NCBI GenBank assembly: GCA_907165065.1
Contig: OU015528.1
Coordinates: 29,658,515-29,722,514, forward strand
DNA from: Caprimulgus europaeus
Lineage: Eukaryota; Chordata; Aves; Caprimulgiformes; Caprimulgidae
DNA: 64,000 bases
Direction of reading: 5' to 3'
The position numbers and the translations under genes were made by a program. Below are positions 38,462 to 50,907 of this stretch, one piece after another; the stretch's first letter is position 1; every line of letters starts with the position of its first letter. The notes under the pieces are model-generated. The model saw nothing but the letters and a program-made list of their open reading frames with translations. It was not told the DNA's origin and ran no database searches.

Positions 38462-40043
38462 GGTTTGGGAGCACCTGAGGAACCTGAAGGTGCATAAATC
38501 CATGGGACCTGATGGGATGCATCCACGGGTCCTGAGGGAACTGGCAGGTGAAGTTGCAAAACCACTATCCATCATATTTGAGAAGTCCTGGCAGTCTGGT
38601 GAAGTTCCCAGAGACTGGAAAAAGGGGAACATAACCCCCATTTTTAAAAAGAAAAACAAGGAAGACCCGGGGAACTACAGGTGGGTCAGTCTCACCTCAG
38701 TGCCAGGCAAGATCATGCAGCAGATACTCCTAGAAACTATGTTAAGGCACATGGAGAATGAGATGATTGATGAAAACTAACATGGCTTCACCAAGGGCAA
38801 ATTGTGCCTGACCAATCTGGTGGCCTTTTATGATGGGGTTAAAACACTGGTGGACAAGGCTAAAGCAACTGATGTCATCTACCTGGACTTGTGCAAGGCA
38901 TATGACACTGTCCTGCACTACATCCTTGTCTCTAAATTGGAAACATGTGGGTTTGATGGATGGACCACTCAGTGGATAAGGAACTGGCTGGATGGTTGCA
39001 CTCAGAGTTGTGGTCAACAGCGCAATGTCCGAGTGGAAACCAGTGACAAGTGGTGTCCCTCAAGGGTCAGTATTGGGGACGGTGCTCTTCAACATCTTTG
39101 TTTGAGACATGGACAGTGGGATGGAGCGCACCCTCGGCAAGTTTGTTGAAGATACCAAGCCGAGTCATGCAGATGACAACCTGGAGGGATGGCATGCCAT
39201 CCAGAGAGACTTTGACAGGCTTGAGAGGTAGGCCTGTGCTAACCTCATGAAGTTCAACAAGGCCAAATGCAAGGTCCTGCACCTTGGTTGGGGCAATCCC
39301 AAAAATAAGTATAGACTGGGTGATGAGTGGATTGAGACCAGCTCCTAAGAGAAGGACTTGGGAATGGTGGTGGATGAGAAGCTCAACATGAGCCAGCAAT
39401 GTGCCCTTGCAGCCCAGAAGGCCAATAACCATCTCCTGGGCTGCATCAAGAGAAGTGAGGCCAGCAGGTCAAGGGAGGTGATTCTCCCCCTCTACTCTGC
39501 TCTTGTAAGAGAGCACTCCACCTGGAGTGCTGTGTCCAGTTCTGGATGCCCCAACATAAGAAAGATATGGACCTGTTAGAACGAGTCCAGAGGAGGGCCA
39601 TGAGGATGATCCGAGGGCTGAAGCACCTCTCCTACGAGGACAGGCTGGGAGAGTTGGGGCTGTTCAGCCTGGAGAAGAGAAGGTTTAGGGGAGATCTTAT
39701 AGCGGCCTTCCAGTACCTGAAGGGGGCCTACAAGAAAACCAGGGAGGGACTTTTTACAAGGGCAGGAAGTGATAGAACAAGGGGTAATGACTTTAAACTG
39801 GAAGAGGGTAGGTTTAGATATTAGGAAGAAATTCTTCACTGTGAGGGTGGTCAGACACTGGAACAGGTTGCCCAAGGAAGTTGTGGATGCCCCCTCCCTG
39901 CAAGTGTTCAAGGCCAGGTTGGATGAGGCTTTGAGCAACCTGGTCTAGTGCAAGGTGTCCCTGCTGATGGCAGGGGGGTTGGAACTAGATGATCTTTAAG
40001 GTCCTTTCCAACCCTAACTGTTCTATAATTCTATGATTCTATA
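38462..40043 (+). mobile_element. CR1 LINE, 5'-truncated, about 1.6 kb
   Basis: This is the longest uninterrupted CR1 here. The reverse-transcriptase frame starts with [20 protein letters not shown] and continues through [13 protein letters not shown] and [15 protein letters not shown] to an in-frame stop near 38778. Downstream pieces are [54 protein letters not shown], and [20 protein letters not shown] near 39.7 kb. The catalytic FADD region is degraded to FVED near 39.15 kb, and there are several frame changes. It ends with TTCTATAATTCTATGATTCT at 40021-40040, the avian CR1 tail. No flanking duplication was identified, as usual for CR1. Confidence 0.96.
38463..38777 (+). pseudogene. CR1 ORF2 reverse-transcriptase N-terminal fragment
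   Basis: The open stretch carries RT blocks [12 protein letters not shown] and [18 protein letters not shown] of CR1 ORF2 and stops just before the [11 protein letters not shown] block, which follows in the same frame after a stop codon. A conserved proline of NYRPVSLT is replaced by Trp. It is a dead copy belonging to the CR1 at 38462-40043. Confidence 0.9.
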
Positions 40044-41528
40044 ACAATTCTTGTTTAGTCCAGGTTTTTTTAATGTTACTGTGGATCTACTGTATGACAA
40101 ACAGCTTTTATCTGATAATGCTGTCTTCAAGTTGCACTGTGAAACCTTTCACATATGAATTTGGGATTCTGCAGCTGCTGTTCCAGTGTTTTTGCCTGGT
40201 TCTCATGATGTCTCATGGCCTTGCATCTGCAAATACTCAGATATTACAGTGGGCTTCTCATGGGGAGCGTTTGCCTCTGACATGAGACTTATGTCTTCCC
40301 TCCAACCCTTTTTATATTTCTAGATTTGTAGTATCTAGTTTGTACTACCGGAAAAGGAGGCTTAGTGAACAATAGCAGAAAATATTCACAACCAAAGTAC
40401 GCTCTAGCCAGCACCAGCAGCACCATGAGCAGGAACAGGAACATGAAAGGAGCAAGAACCAGCAGGAAGCCTGGTCAGAACCCTGTGAAAACTATAGTAG
40501 TAAGCAAAAACTATGATTGGTGACATCCTGCTGCAGTGCAGAGGACACTCATCAGAGTGCACTTTGGCACTTCTCTGTCCAGTTGGCCACCACAGTAAGT
40601 TTTGAATTTCCCTTCTCTTTCACTTTGTCTCTTTCCCTTGTTTTGTTCTGTTTTATTTTCTTTTGTTTTCCATAAAAGTAAGTTACCTTTACTTACTATC
40701 TACAGTCAATGTATGTATTGCAGTGGACCCCAAAGGCAGCCTATACCATCATCTTTTGTGTAACAGTACTTGAAAGAAATTCTACTTCTTATCTGGACAC
40801 TAGAATAAACTCAATGCCTAGCCTGTAAGCTTTTATTTATAACTATGCCACTACTTTAAGTCATTACCTACCAAACTGAGGCAATAAGCAGAGGAAGTTG
40901 CACGGGCAATGTTCTGCCTGTGGAAGGGCTCCTGTGTCCCACAGCTCAGGCAGAGTGAGGCATCACAGCAGCAGTTGAGATGTGGAAGCAGCGCTAAGAC
41001 TTTTTGCCATTTCAGCTGTAACCCAGGCTGCAGTTTCTCTTCAGGCTGGGTTAAAAGGGCCTGTGTGCTCCGGCTTTGCAGGACTGCTGATAGCAACTGT
41101 CAGTTTTGTCTTGCAGTACTCAAACATACACATTAGGATTTAAGAAAAAAATAAGATTTTTTTTTCTTTCTTTTCTTTACCAGAATTAGTCTTTCATGCT
41201 TCTTTTACTGTGTTATGTACCTTTACGGTCAACTTTTGGTTAGAGGCCTTTCAATCTAGCCTAGACATCTTACAGTTTGCTTCCAGTTCCACAATAAGCT
41301 CAAATGTCAGGTCTAAAATACTGATAAATCCCCCCACACACCTAATCAGTACCCTGAGAAAATAGTTCACAGATCCAAAAGATGATTTCTAAGTAGGTGA
41401 AGTCAGACTACTTGTATTCAGTTATCCATTGTAGCTGAACAGAATGTCCAAATTTCTATCATTACCAGGCTGTGCCACTACATGAAAGGAAGATTTAACT
41501 AACATTAAGTAGAATATTCATCAACATG
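40044..41528. other. Unique DNA
   Basis: No gene recognised. A stretch near 40405-40475 is rich in AGCACC/AGCAGG/GGAACA words but is not a clean tandem array. A T run lies at about 41157-41165. Confidence 0.5.
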
Positions 41529-42133
41529 TGTCCTGTTTTTGCTAGGATAGAGTTAATTTTCTTCTTAGTAGCTAGAAAGCACTGTGTTTTGGTTTCAGTA
41601 TGGGATTTGTTATCAGAAGAATGTTGATAAGGTACAAGGACATTGTGTTTGGATACTTTGCAAGTGCAAAGGTCTGGAAGGGGAGAAGTCTAGCAGTTAG
41701 CAAAACCCAGAACTGACATTTGAATATGCCAATAGGATATTCCATATCATATATGTCACGTTCAGTATATTAACAAGGGTTGACTGGAAAGCAGGGGGAT
41801 TCTCTCAGGAATCACTCTGGCTCACTCTTCCAGGATTGTGGTTTCGGGTTTAGGGTTCCTTTTCACTCCTCCGGGACTGCTATTGGCGGGTGGTGAGCAA
41901 TTGTACTATGCATCACTCATTTTTTATGTGTATAGTTCTTATCATTATTATCATTACTATTTTAATTTTATTTTACTCTAATTATTAAATTGTTCTTATC
42001 TCAACCTACAAGTCTCCTTACCTTTACCCCTCCAATTCTCTCCCCTATTCTGTGGGTGGGAGGGGAAGGGGTGGGGGATGGGGGAGTGCAAGCAGCTGTC
42101 TCATGTTTGGCTGACAGCCAAATTAAACTACCA
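41529..42133 (+). mobile_element. ERVL-type LTR, 605 bp, attached to its leader
   Basis: It begins TGTCCTGTTTTTGCTAGGAT and ends AACTACCA. AGTTAATTTTCTTCTTAGTA, CCATATCATATATGTCACG and CTTATCTCAACCTACAAG mark U3 and the R/U5 region, closely matching the LTR at 18091-18745. Seven bases after its end lies a primer-binding-site-like sequence, so this is the 5' LTR of a partial provirus rather than a solo LTR. Confidence 0.92.
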
Positions 42134-42726
42134 GTCTTTTTGGCACCCAACATGGGACATGGAAGGTTGAGATAATGACAGTTTTGATCAAAGCGTGTTA
42201 GAAAGAAATCTGCAATAAGCATTTGTTGTGCTGACTTGGTTGTCAGTGGTCAGAATGTTGTGTTGGATTGCAGAGTTGCTCTTTGAGTGGCAAAGAACTC
42301 TCAGAGTTCTTTGAAGTGGCACCTTATCTGCATTTTATATTGTTTGTCCTCCCTAGGTGTTGGTTTGGGGTTAGGGGTACTGTCTTGCTGTGTGGTACAG
42401 TGATGGTTGCTAGTATGATCGAAAGATGGGTAGTGAGACCAATTTTTTACTTGTATTCAGCGGTGACATGCAGCACACGGAGTAAAGCCGCAGAACCAGC
42501 TCCATCTCCATATCGTAGGAGCCATCTGATGGGTGTTGTTCCAATCACACCAGTGTTTTTTTCTCTTTGAGCCGATATATTGGGAGAACATCTTCATTCA
42601 GTTTCCCCTTCTCCACCAGACTGGTTACAAAAGTTTTTGAGAATTTTGAGTATTCTTGGGATAGTCAAACCAGCATAATTGTGCTGCTAGTTCTCCAAAA
42701 TGTATGCCAGGTTTTAATGCATGTTA
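42134..42726 (+). mobile_element. ERVL leader remnant with primer-binding site
   Basis: TGGCACCCAACATGGGAC at 42141-42158 resembles the tRNA-Lys(1,2) primer-binding site of retroviruses (TGGCGCCCAACGTGGGGC), with differences of the kind CpG decay produces. About 570 bp of presumed leader follow, with no recognised gag, pol or env and no 3' LTR in the window. AACATG occurs both just before the LTR (41523-41528) and at 42726-42731; this could mark the end of an incomplete insertion or be chance. It is a fossil with most of its body missing. Confidence 0.7.
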
Positions 42727-42731
42727 ACATG

Positions 42732-44442
42732 AAAACCAGAAGCAAGTGAGAATGCTTGAGTTTAATTATTAGGAAATTATGAGTTATATACAGAGCTCAG
42801 AGTCAGCTCACTTAACTCATTTTTAGATTGCTAGTTATCTAATACAAATTAGTGATATGAATGCCCTGTTGTTGTCAATAAGGGGAGACAGGCACCCAAA
42901 GAGAATTTCCACCTCTCTTAAATATCTACTTTAGAAAATGATGGCAATTTAAGAGATGATGATCTAAGTTCTAGAGGCCTAAAATGTAGTTGGGTGAACC
43001 AGATCTGCAACAGAGAGTCCCCAGGAAGCATGGCAATGAAGTATATTTAAGCCTTGCTCATGAATATGAGACCATCTATAATTAAGCTCGCCTTCAAATT
43101 CTCCCATGAAAACTCTTAAACAAAATGTTAGACTCATGTTGAAAGTCTTATTTCTGGACTTTTCACGTTAATTTATTTATTTGTTTCAAGTCTTTTATTC
43201 ATTTTTTAATAAAGTAAAAGCTTGTTTAGATGATGCATGGAAGTATCAAGCTTACTGACATGAACATCAATATTTCCTTCAATACAATTAGTTAAAGTAC
43301 ATTAAGTTACACTGAAGTAATGTCAATTTAATCACACCACAATGGATCATACTATCAGTGTTTTCAAAAGTTTTCTATTTTGCCTGCTTTTATTAAACTG
43401 TAGAAGAGAGATTGCATTTTTAAATACCAGTGATCTTAATGTCCTTTCATGTATTAACAGTGCTACTGTGTTAAATGAGAGTAAAGCAATGCCACACACC
43501 AGACCCACACAGTCACACACTCTACAGCAGCCAAAATATTATGTCAAGATTTTTGTTGTGTTTCCTACTACCTGATTGAGCTGCTCTGCCCATTTGTGTA
43601 CAAAACAGTCACACGATAAAACTGAAAAAAAGGGGATGGGAACAGATGGGAAGCTTTCAACACCTCCTAGCTTCTGACTGCAAACTTTCTCAAGTATTCT
43701 GCTTTAAATTCAGTCAGTTCTCATTTGTACTAGCCTCATCTTCTGAAATTTTAAAGATGGAAAAGCAAATGCGTAGCTGATAGACTATTGAAGTACAATG
43801 TAGATATACTGAGGCAAAATCAACAAATAAATTACATTCAGCTCCTGTATATTTTTATCTCATCTTGAATGTTTCAGAAAATATGTTCATGATACAATTG
43901 TTTGTTTTCAACTAGAAGCAGAGACATAACCTTTTTTTTTTCTCGACAAGAGTAATAAACAAGGTAAATACAAATTATGAGACAGAGACAAAGAAGATAC
44001 AGAATAAAATATTCAGAAGGCAGTTTCTATTGCTCTATATATTTAGATAAAATAATATATATATTTCTATTTTAAATTTAAGTCCTTATTAGAAGGGAAT
44101 AAGGAGCTCTTCTACAAATTTAGTCCAATCAAAATGTCCTTGGGAATAGGGAAAGAAATCCACCAGGACACTTCCAAACTTCCACATATATTTGGTGAAG
44201 ACTGCAGAAATATTTGTAAGAACACCCAGTCCAATATGCATTTGTTAACTTTTACAGATATCCAAAACATCTTGCTTTCTTTCCCTCTGAAAGTGCACAT
44301 TATCATAATAAATTTTTGGAAATTGATAGCTGGACACTTTCACAGTATCTCCGACATGTTCCGATCCTACCAACTCACCTAACACTTTCAACTAAGCCAA
44401 ATATGCTTAATGACATTTTTTTTAGCTTGTGTTGTGAAACCT
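42732..44442. other. Unique AT-rich DNA
   Basis: No gene or element recognised. The part around 43075-43330 has many TAAT-type words and little low complexity, and could be conserved, but evidence is weak. Confidence 0.5.
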
Positions 44443-44512
44443 TACAGAATCACAGAATCACAGTAGTTGGAAAAGATCTTTAAGATCACTGAGTCCAACC
44501 ATGTCCGTAAAC
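44443..44512 (-). mobile_element. CR1 LINE 3' tail fragment (about 70 bp)
   Basis: ACAGAATCACAGAATCACAG, then TTGGAAAAGATCTTTAAGAT and GAGTCCAACC, is the reverse complement of the CR1 3' end. Very short copies like this are common. Confidence 0.88.
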
Positions 44513-44688
44513 ACATGCAACATTACACTTTCTTCCTTTCACCATCACCTAACAGCTCATGGAGGGTTTTATCATTACTTTTAAATAGCTGGATTTAGAC
44601 ACAAGTTATCAATCCCCATTGATCCAAAGTCAGGCAGCTTTTTTCAAGTCTGGATCTGCACAGTTGGATTTTATAAGGCATTATAATT

Positions 44689-44787
44689 GAATTAAAGACT
44701 TTTACATTAGTGTAGATGGTGGGAAATAAAAAAAAATGAATTAAAGACTGTGTTTGGCATCAGTGTAGATGGTAGGAAAGAAAAAAC
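44689..44787. repeat. Imperfect 49/50-bp tandem duplication
   Basis: The units start GAATTAAAGACT at 44689 and 44738 and both contain CAGTGTAGATGGT-like sequence (first: TTAGTGTAGATGGTGGGAAA) then an A run. The copies differ in the middle, so the duplication is older than that at 33566. Confidence 0.85.
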
Positions 44788-44839
44788 AAAACAAAACAAA
44801 ACCAAAACAAAAACAAACAAACAAACAAACAAAACAAAC
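44780..44839. repeat. (CAAAA)n/(CAAA)n low-complexity tract
   Basis: Runs of ACAAA and ACAAAA units extend from the second copy of the 50-bp duplication. They explain the Phe/Leu/Val-rich minus-strand open frames across this interval. Confidence 0.9.
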
Positions 44840-46916
44840 CAGCAGCTAAGACAAGAGAGCTGACAGCCAAAAGACACCGTAAGACACAGAGAAATGATGA
44901 AGAAGAGGAAGGCATCCTGATTTTTGTTGCTCTGTTTTGTGCATTGCTTACAATAGCACAAAGCAAACTGCAAAGCAATGAAAACAGTGAAAACAAGCAT
45001 CAATTTACTGTGGTGTATCTCGCTGACTTATAGAAAAAGAACAACAAATTTGATTTGGAATTTGTAGTGAAGCTTTTGGACTGACTTCTCATTTTCAATT
45101 TACTGCAATCTTTTTCGAGAAAGTGTTTATTTTGACTTATATTGGGAATTTTTTTGTTGTTTGCTTGTTTCACTGGAAAGAATGAATTGATCCTCAATCC
45201 AAATTGGTCTCATAGAGAAAAAATATAAAAGGATGTTGCCTGTAGCCATAAATGATCATAGGACTATATACCATTCACATGAATTCAACTCATCTCTGCT
45301 ATTAGGTTGTTTTTGGTTGTTTTTTGTTGTTTTGCTGTTGTTTTTAACAGGGATTCCATACATATCATGACATAGTATCCTGAACAATAAGCCTAAAAGA
45401 AAAGAATCTCCTTTTCTAAACTACTTCCCCAAACCCAAATTACAACACAAGTTAATGCAGTTATCCTCTGGGCAGCCTTGCTGCCAAGCTTTATGCTTTG
45501 TAATTATAAAAAATCTCAGTAAACTGAATTTTAAGTAGCTGAATTGTAGTCAAGAATTTTTTATCCCATTTAGGAATTGGTTCATAGTGACAGAATTTGT
45601 TTCCCTTGTGAACTCAAACATTGCCAGAGAGGAAAGGCATTTTAGTTTCTGATGATCTGGGTTTGAATATAACAACAAAAGGCATTTACTAACAACTATC
45701 ATCTGAGTCATTTAAGATATATAACCTTGACTATTATAACTTTCTCTGGTTTTCTCTCTAAATAAGAACAAATAGAGAGCTGCTTTAGTCATAGCAAATC
45801 TGTAAATATTTCAGGTAAAAATAAGGCTTGCAAAAAAAGGAGAAAGAAAATGTGCTTGTTCCATTTTGGACAGCAAAAAAAGGAACATCCAGGGCAGAGA
45901 CTTTAAATATTCTCCTCTTTTCCCTGCAGAAAGGAATTCTCAATATTTTTTTTTATTACAATGTTTTCTTTTATATTGTTTCTAAGGCTGATAGTAATAC
46001 TTACAAGGACTATTTCATTATTATTTCCTTCCCTATAAAAGATTTGCCAAGGTTGTAAATAAACCTAAAAATAAAGACATTTAAAAAATAAGGAAAAAAA
46101 TAGCCTTGAATGAAATAGAGGGGATATTTATGAATAAACCTCTTAGGGCTACCAATTTATCACTTTGTTTTCCTGCTCCAAAAACTTTGGAAGAGTGCTG
46201 AAATTTACTAGCTGGGGAGTAATTTATTTATTGTCGACAGCTAGACCTGAACAAAGAACCAGAACAAATAACAACTCTAACCAACACTAAATAAAGATTA
46301 CAGGGATATTACATCTTTCTTCACTATATCTGAAGGTGACTAGTCAGGAAAGTGACTTGTGGTAATGTTCTGCACTGAAGGAACCTGCCAGCGACACCAA
46401 GTATAATGAGCTTCCTGATGGTTCTTACATGGCCTTGACTTTCAGACAAGAAATAACTAGTGATCAACTCCTTCAGCACAGGCGTATGGCAGCTGGCAGG
46501 AGGCAAATTACTCTTTGGGAAGACAGGGGAAAATGTCAAGAATGAGGATGCAATTCAAGCCCAATATGGAACAAACCTACACACAACTGGAGAAAATACA
46601 ACTAATGCATTCAAATTAAAATTGTCTCCTCTTTAGCATTTTCTCTTCTTTTTTTTTTCCTTCTCTTTCCTTTTTTTTCCACTTACAAGAACTTTAATTG
46701 ATACATGGGCTGTGCACTGCTATGAGTAAGTTCTAATTTAAAACACATTTCCTACATAACAAGGTCAAGCTTTGCTGCACTAATAATCCTGAAACAAGCT
46801 TGGCTAGGAGCACTCAATCATGTCTTTTTCCTATTGTGTAACAGGATACCAGAACAGAAACTTCTGAGAAGCAAAACTATTGGGGTTGTCAGGACTGATA
46901 CCTTTTACTGCCTACA

Positions 46917-46947
<31 letters not shown>

Positions 46948-49900
46948 CTGGGGGGGTGGGGGGGAGCATAATCTGTATGTATACAAACTTAGATGGACAT
47001 GAGTATTTATTTATTTATGGGTTTTTTGATGTATACGTGCACATCTATGCGTATAGGTCTGAAAATGGAAGAAATACGTACATGCCTTTGCACATTCATG
47101 TAAAGATACAGTGTGGACATTTTTACAAGTATGAGGAGAAGGGAGAATCCTAATATTCTACTATCCTATCTCACTTTCTTTCCAGGAAAAGTGACATAGT
47201 TGCTTGCCATTTCAACAAAAATGTGTGCCTGAATGTATACACACATTTGTCCATGTATGGAAGCATACATATACGTCCACAAATACATTACGTGCACTGA
47301 TTTTATTTCTTCTTTTTCTGCAAACTGTTGTATTAAAATTTTCATCCTACAGCCCAATACTTTTAAACAGAACAATTTTCTATTATCTATTTTATATTCT
47401 GCCTCATATTCAATTCAACAGTGCATAATTTAATTTTGTGGCAAGCAATTATAGCATTCTACTGTTTCAGATCCAGTCCCAGCCTTTTATACTGAATATT
47501 GCCTTACTGAAAGACAGAATTTTTAAATGTTACAGAGTAATAATTCTTGCAGAGTAATAGATACAGAAATTGAGGTTAAAAGCTTTGTTGGCTAAGGATT
47601 TTATCAAAACAAAATCGTAAGTTGTGCAATAAACATTTTCCTTCTTTGTAAAACTGTGAGGATGCTTTTCACAAATTCTAACTTCATCTTTCAGACTTGC
47701 AGATGTAGCTCCAACACAACCTTTCAGGCATATCCCAAACACATAAAATAAAATTTTAAAAAACTCCTCAAAAGTACAGCTAAACAAAACCCAAAACCAA
47801 CCCAAATGGGACTGTATTCCACACACTAAAAAAAGAGAAAAAATATCCCTACAGAACTTGTAACAGATTTACTTAGAGTTTGGCTTGACAGAATACAGGG
47901 AGATATTCTTAGCTGGAAAACGTTTATGCTGTAAAATATCACCTGGTCACAAAGAAAATGTCTTTTGAAAACATAATATCAGGAGCACGAACAGTATAGA
48001 CAACAGACTATCACTAAGACTGCACTTTTTTAGAAAAAAGGGTTTCAGATCCAGAAAGAATTTCTGGTTAACTGCTCTGGTACTCACCATTTCTAGATCA
48101 CTCATTTCCTAACTACTTTGTCTAGAAAATTGAAACACGGTGGAATGAGTTTCTCCTATCTTTTCCTGTTGGAGATTTATACAAATAATTATAATTGTGA
48201 CAGGCACTTGAATCTCAATTTTTCCTACTGTAATATTATATCTACTAGGCTACTCTTTCTTCCTTGAGATTGAATAAGGTGCAGAAAGTAACTTGCTGAG
48301 AAGGTCAGCATGACAATGTGCTCGAAATCTCCAAAAGAAAAAAAAAACACAAAAAACCCACAAAAAAAACCCTTAAAGGCTTGGGTGTTGCTGAATGACA
48401 TCAGGGTTACACTGTGTCTCCAGTGAATGAACTCCAAAAACAGGATGAAAAAATGTTTATCTATGTGACTTGCTGGTCTCATCTAAAAGTTCTTTCCCTT
48501 TTGCAGAGCGAGAAGCAGACAAGACCAGGCTATAATCATCACTGTCTACCATGGAGATAATTAAAACTTCCCTCTACAGGGTGCTGTTTGTTTTCTTTGG
48601 CATGGACTTAGAAATAGCTTCTGTCACATGCAGTTAGTGGGTTTCAGTCTTCATCAACATCCAAGAAGTCAGGTAACTTTCTGCCTTCATACAGTTTATT
48701 TTTATGAGCTTTCATCTTTATCCATATATTCTTCACAGAACCCATTTTAACTAGCAGTGAACCTCTCTCACATTTCCTTTTTGGTATAGGTGAATGGAAA
48801 TTACTGGTCTATAACAGAAATCACTTCATTCATTGTTGGTGTTTGTTTAAAAGTTAAGAAAAAATAATATTGGCCAAAAGACTGGGATCTATTCTGTTTT
48901 CTCATTCAATTATATGTACAGAAGTTAGCAATCTTAATTTTCTTTCCCACATCAACGACAAAATACTCAGTGTTACTAAGACCAAAGAATGAGCCTTTCT
49001 GAATGTCATAAAAAAGGTAAAAAGAGTTCATGGGTTATTATTAATGCCTTGGACCCTGGTGGAAAAGGAACTTTTGTAAGCCAAATGGAAACATCAGTGA
49101 CAGGGAAGAGTGTAGCTGTTGATATTATCATGATTCTCTGCTAAATCTGAGTATAATGGGTCCTAGGAAGCAGGGAGTAAGTTAAAGTACTTGTGAAAGT
49201 GGCCTGATTGATGATGCCAAGGTCCGCTCAAAGTTGCTTTAAAGACATTTCAATTCCCACTCCTGTTCTTGAGCCCAGGACAGGATTAGAAGAAAAAATT
49301 TCAAGCTCTCTGGTTTCAGCGCAAACAAAGAAGAAAAAGAAACAATTGTCTTTTAAATAATCACAAACTGTTAAATTCTCTTCTCTCACACCAGGAAATG
49401 CACTCATCCCTTAGGCTTTTTGGGGCAGTAGATTATTCAATCTGAAACCACAGTGTCTGTGGCTAGAGATTTGGTGGTGAGCTTATTAAAAACAACTCTG
49501 CATTTTATTCCTTCATTTAGATTTCTCAAAGCCAATAACTGAACACCTCAGGCTACAGATAGTTACTTCCCTGTTATCCACATCAAGCAAAGGCATATAC
49601 AATAAAATAAAAGTTTTCTTATTGATCCACACAGAATCAGAAGGAGGAAAAGCAAAGCATCAGCGCATACAACCCGATGGAGCTTATTGGACTACTTCAA
49701 CAAAGCTAGTTTGGAAAAAAAAAAAATCACAGAGCCTACAGTTATTTCTTTTTTCTAACTATGCAAATAACAAGTATTTTTGGATCTTCAGATGGACAAC
49801 TAAGTTCCAAGAGATACAAAAGCAACTGGTAACAAGAGGTGCAGGATTTTCAAAGGAGTTAGATAGTCATTCCTCTGGAAAATGTACACTTTAACATGTG

Positions 49901-50216
49901 GAGTACCAACTGTACCCTCACTTGTTGGTTTTGTGGGGGTTTTGTTTGTTTATTTGTGGTTTTTTTGTCTAGGAAATCTTTTATCACACCAAGAAGACTG
50001 GTGTTGAGGAAAAAACAAAACCAATTTTGCCTTGGTTGTCCATTATCTGTGACTATTCAAACAAAGAGGAACAACTCAAAAGAGCGCTTCAGACTTATCA
50101 GATAATTACTCAGAGGAAGTGCAATGTAGATTATTAGGAATTAATATTACTCCTGGAAACCTAAGGAAATAGCATCATTGTACTGGCAGCATTAGCAGCT
50201 TTTTTTCTTGCATTTG
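44840..50216. other. Unique AT-rich DNA with simple repeats
   Basis: No exon or mobile element recognised. GTT-rich low complexity lies at about 45305-45350. A 29-base T run followed by G7-T-G7 lies at 46919-46964. A/C tracts occur near 48335-48370. Open frames up to 98 codons show no motif. Confidence 0.5.
46919..46964. repeat. T29 run followed by G7-T-G7
   Basis: The T run covers 46919-46947, then CT, then two G7 blocks separated by one T (46950-46964). It is the longest homopolymer in the window and likely length-variable. No upstream retrotransposed body was recognised on either strand. Confidence 0.9.
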
Positions 50217-50560
50217 TGTATCGGGTTCACATGGCAAGGTTTTGTTAGTGAGGGGATACAAGGGTGGCTTCTGTGAGAAGCTGCCAGAGGCTTCCCCTGT
50301 GTCCAATTAAGGCTGGGGCAGGGGGAGATCTTTTAAGATTTGGTTTTATTTTCTCATTATCCTACTCTAATTTGATTGATCATAAATTAAATTAATTTTC
50401 CCCACATTGAGTTTGTTTTGCCCGTGATGGTAACTGGTGAGTGATCTCCCTGTCCTTGTCTCAACCCACAAGCCTTTTGTTATATTTTCTCTCCCCTGTC
50501 CAGCTGAGAAGGAGAGTGATAGAGCAGCTTTGGTTGGCACCTGGCATCCATGAAACTGGT
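50217..50560 (+). mobile_element. Internally deleted LTR related to the one at 20485
   Basis: It begins TGTATCGGGTTCACATGGCA, followed by CTGTGAGAAGCTGCCAGAGG, as in the 5' part of the long LTR at 20485-21538. It then jumps to the family's 3' part (GTCCTTGTCTCAACCCACAA, TCTCTCCCCTGTCCAGCTGA, GGCACCTGGCATCCA). The central part with the tandem repeats is missing, so it is only about a third as long. The 3' edge is uncertain (about 50550-50570), and no clear target duplication was found. Confidence 0.75.
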
Positions 50561-50713
50561 TTGATTTAATAAGGAAGAAGAGAGGGGAAGAAAAGAGAGG
50601 GATCTTTCCACTGAAATACTTTTACCCTGCTCTCATCACTACTGGTGAGTGGATAGTATGATGAGTCCCATATTATGCATGCAACTAACAGTAGATACCT
50701 AACTTTACTGTAA

Positions 50714-50907
50714 GGGTGTCGGAGCACTAGAATAAGCTTTCCGGGGAAGTTGTGGAATCGTCTTCTCTGGAGATATTCCAAACCTGCCTGGATGCAGTCC
50801 TGTGCAACCTGCTGTAGGCAACCTGCTTTGGCAGGGGGATTGGACTAGATGATCTCCTGAGGTCCCTTCCAACCCCTACAATTCTGTAATTCTGTGTGAT
50901 TCTGTGA
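50714..50907 (+). mobile_element. CR1 LINE 3' end fragment
   Basis: GGGGAAGTTGTGGAATCGTC, CCTGGATGCAGTCCTGTGCA, GGATTGGACTAGATGATCTC and the tail ATTCTGTAATTCTGTGTGAT identify the last 190 bp of an avian CR1, including the end of ORF2. Confidence 0.93.

Noticed and set aside
44707-45003. 98-codon minus-strand frame rich in Phe, Leu, Val and Cys, resembling membrane segments
   Set aside because: It is a translation of the CAAA/CAAAA low-complexity tract.
46919-46947. T29 as the poly(A) tail of a minus-strand retrocopy
   Set aside because: Sequence on the expected upstream side shows no coding or small-RNA-like body, and avian LINE machinery rarely makes such copies.
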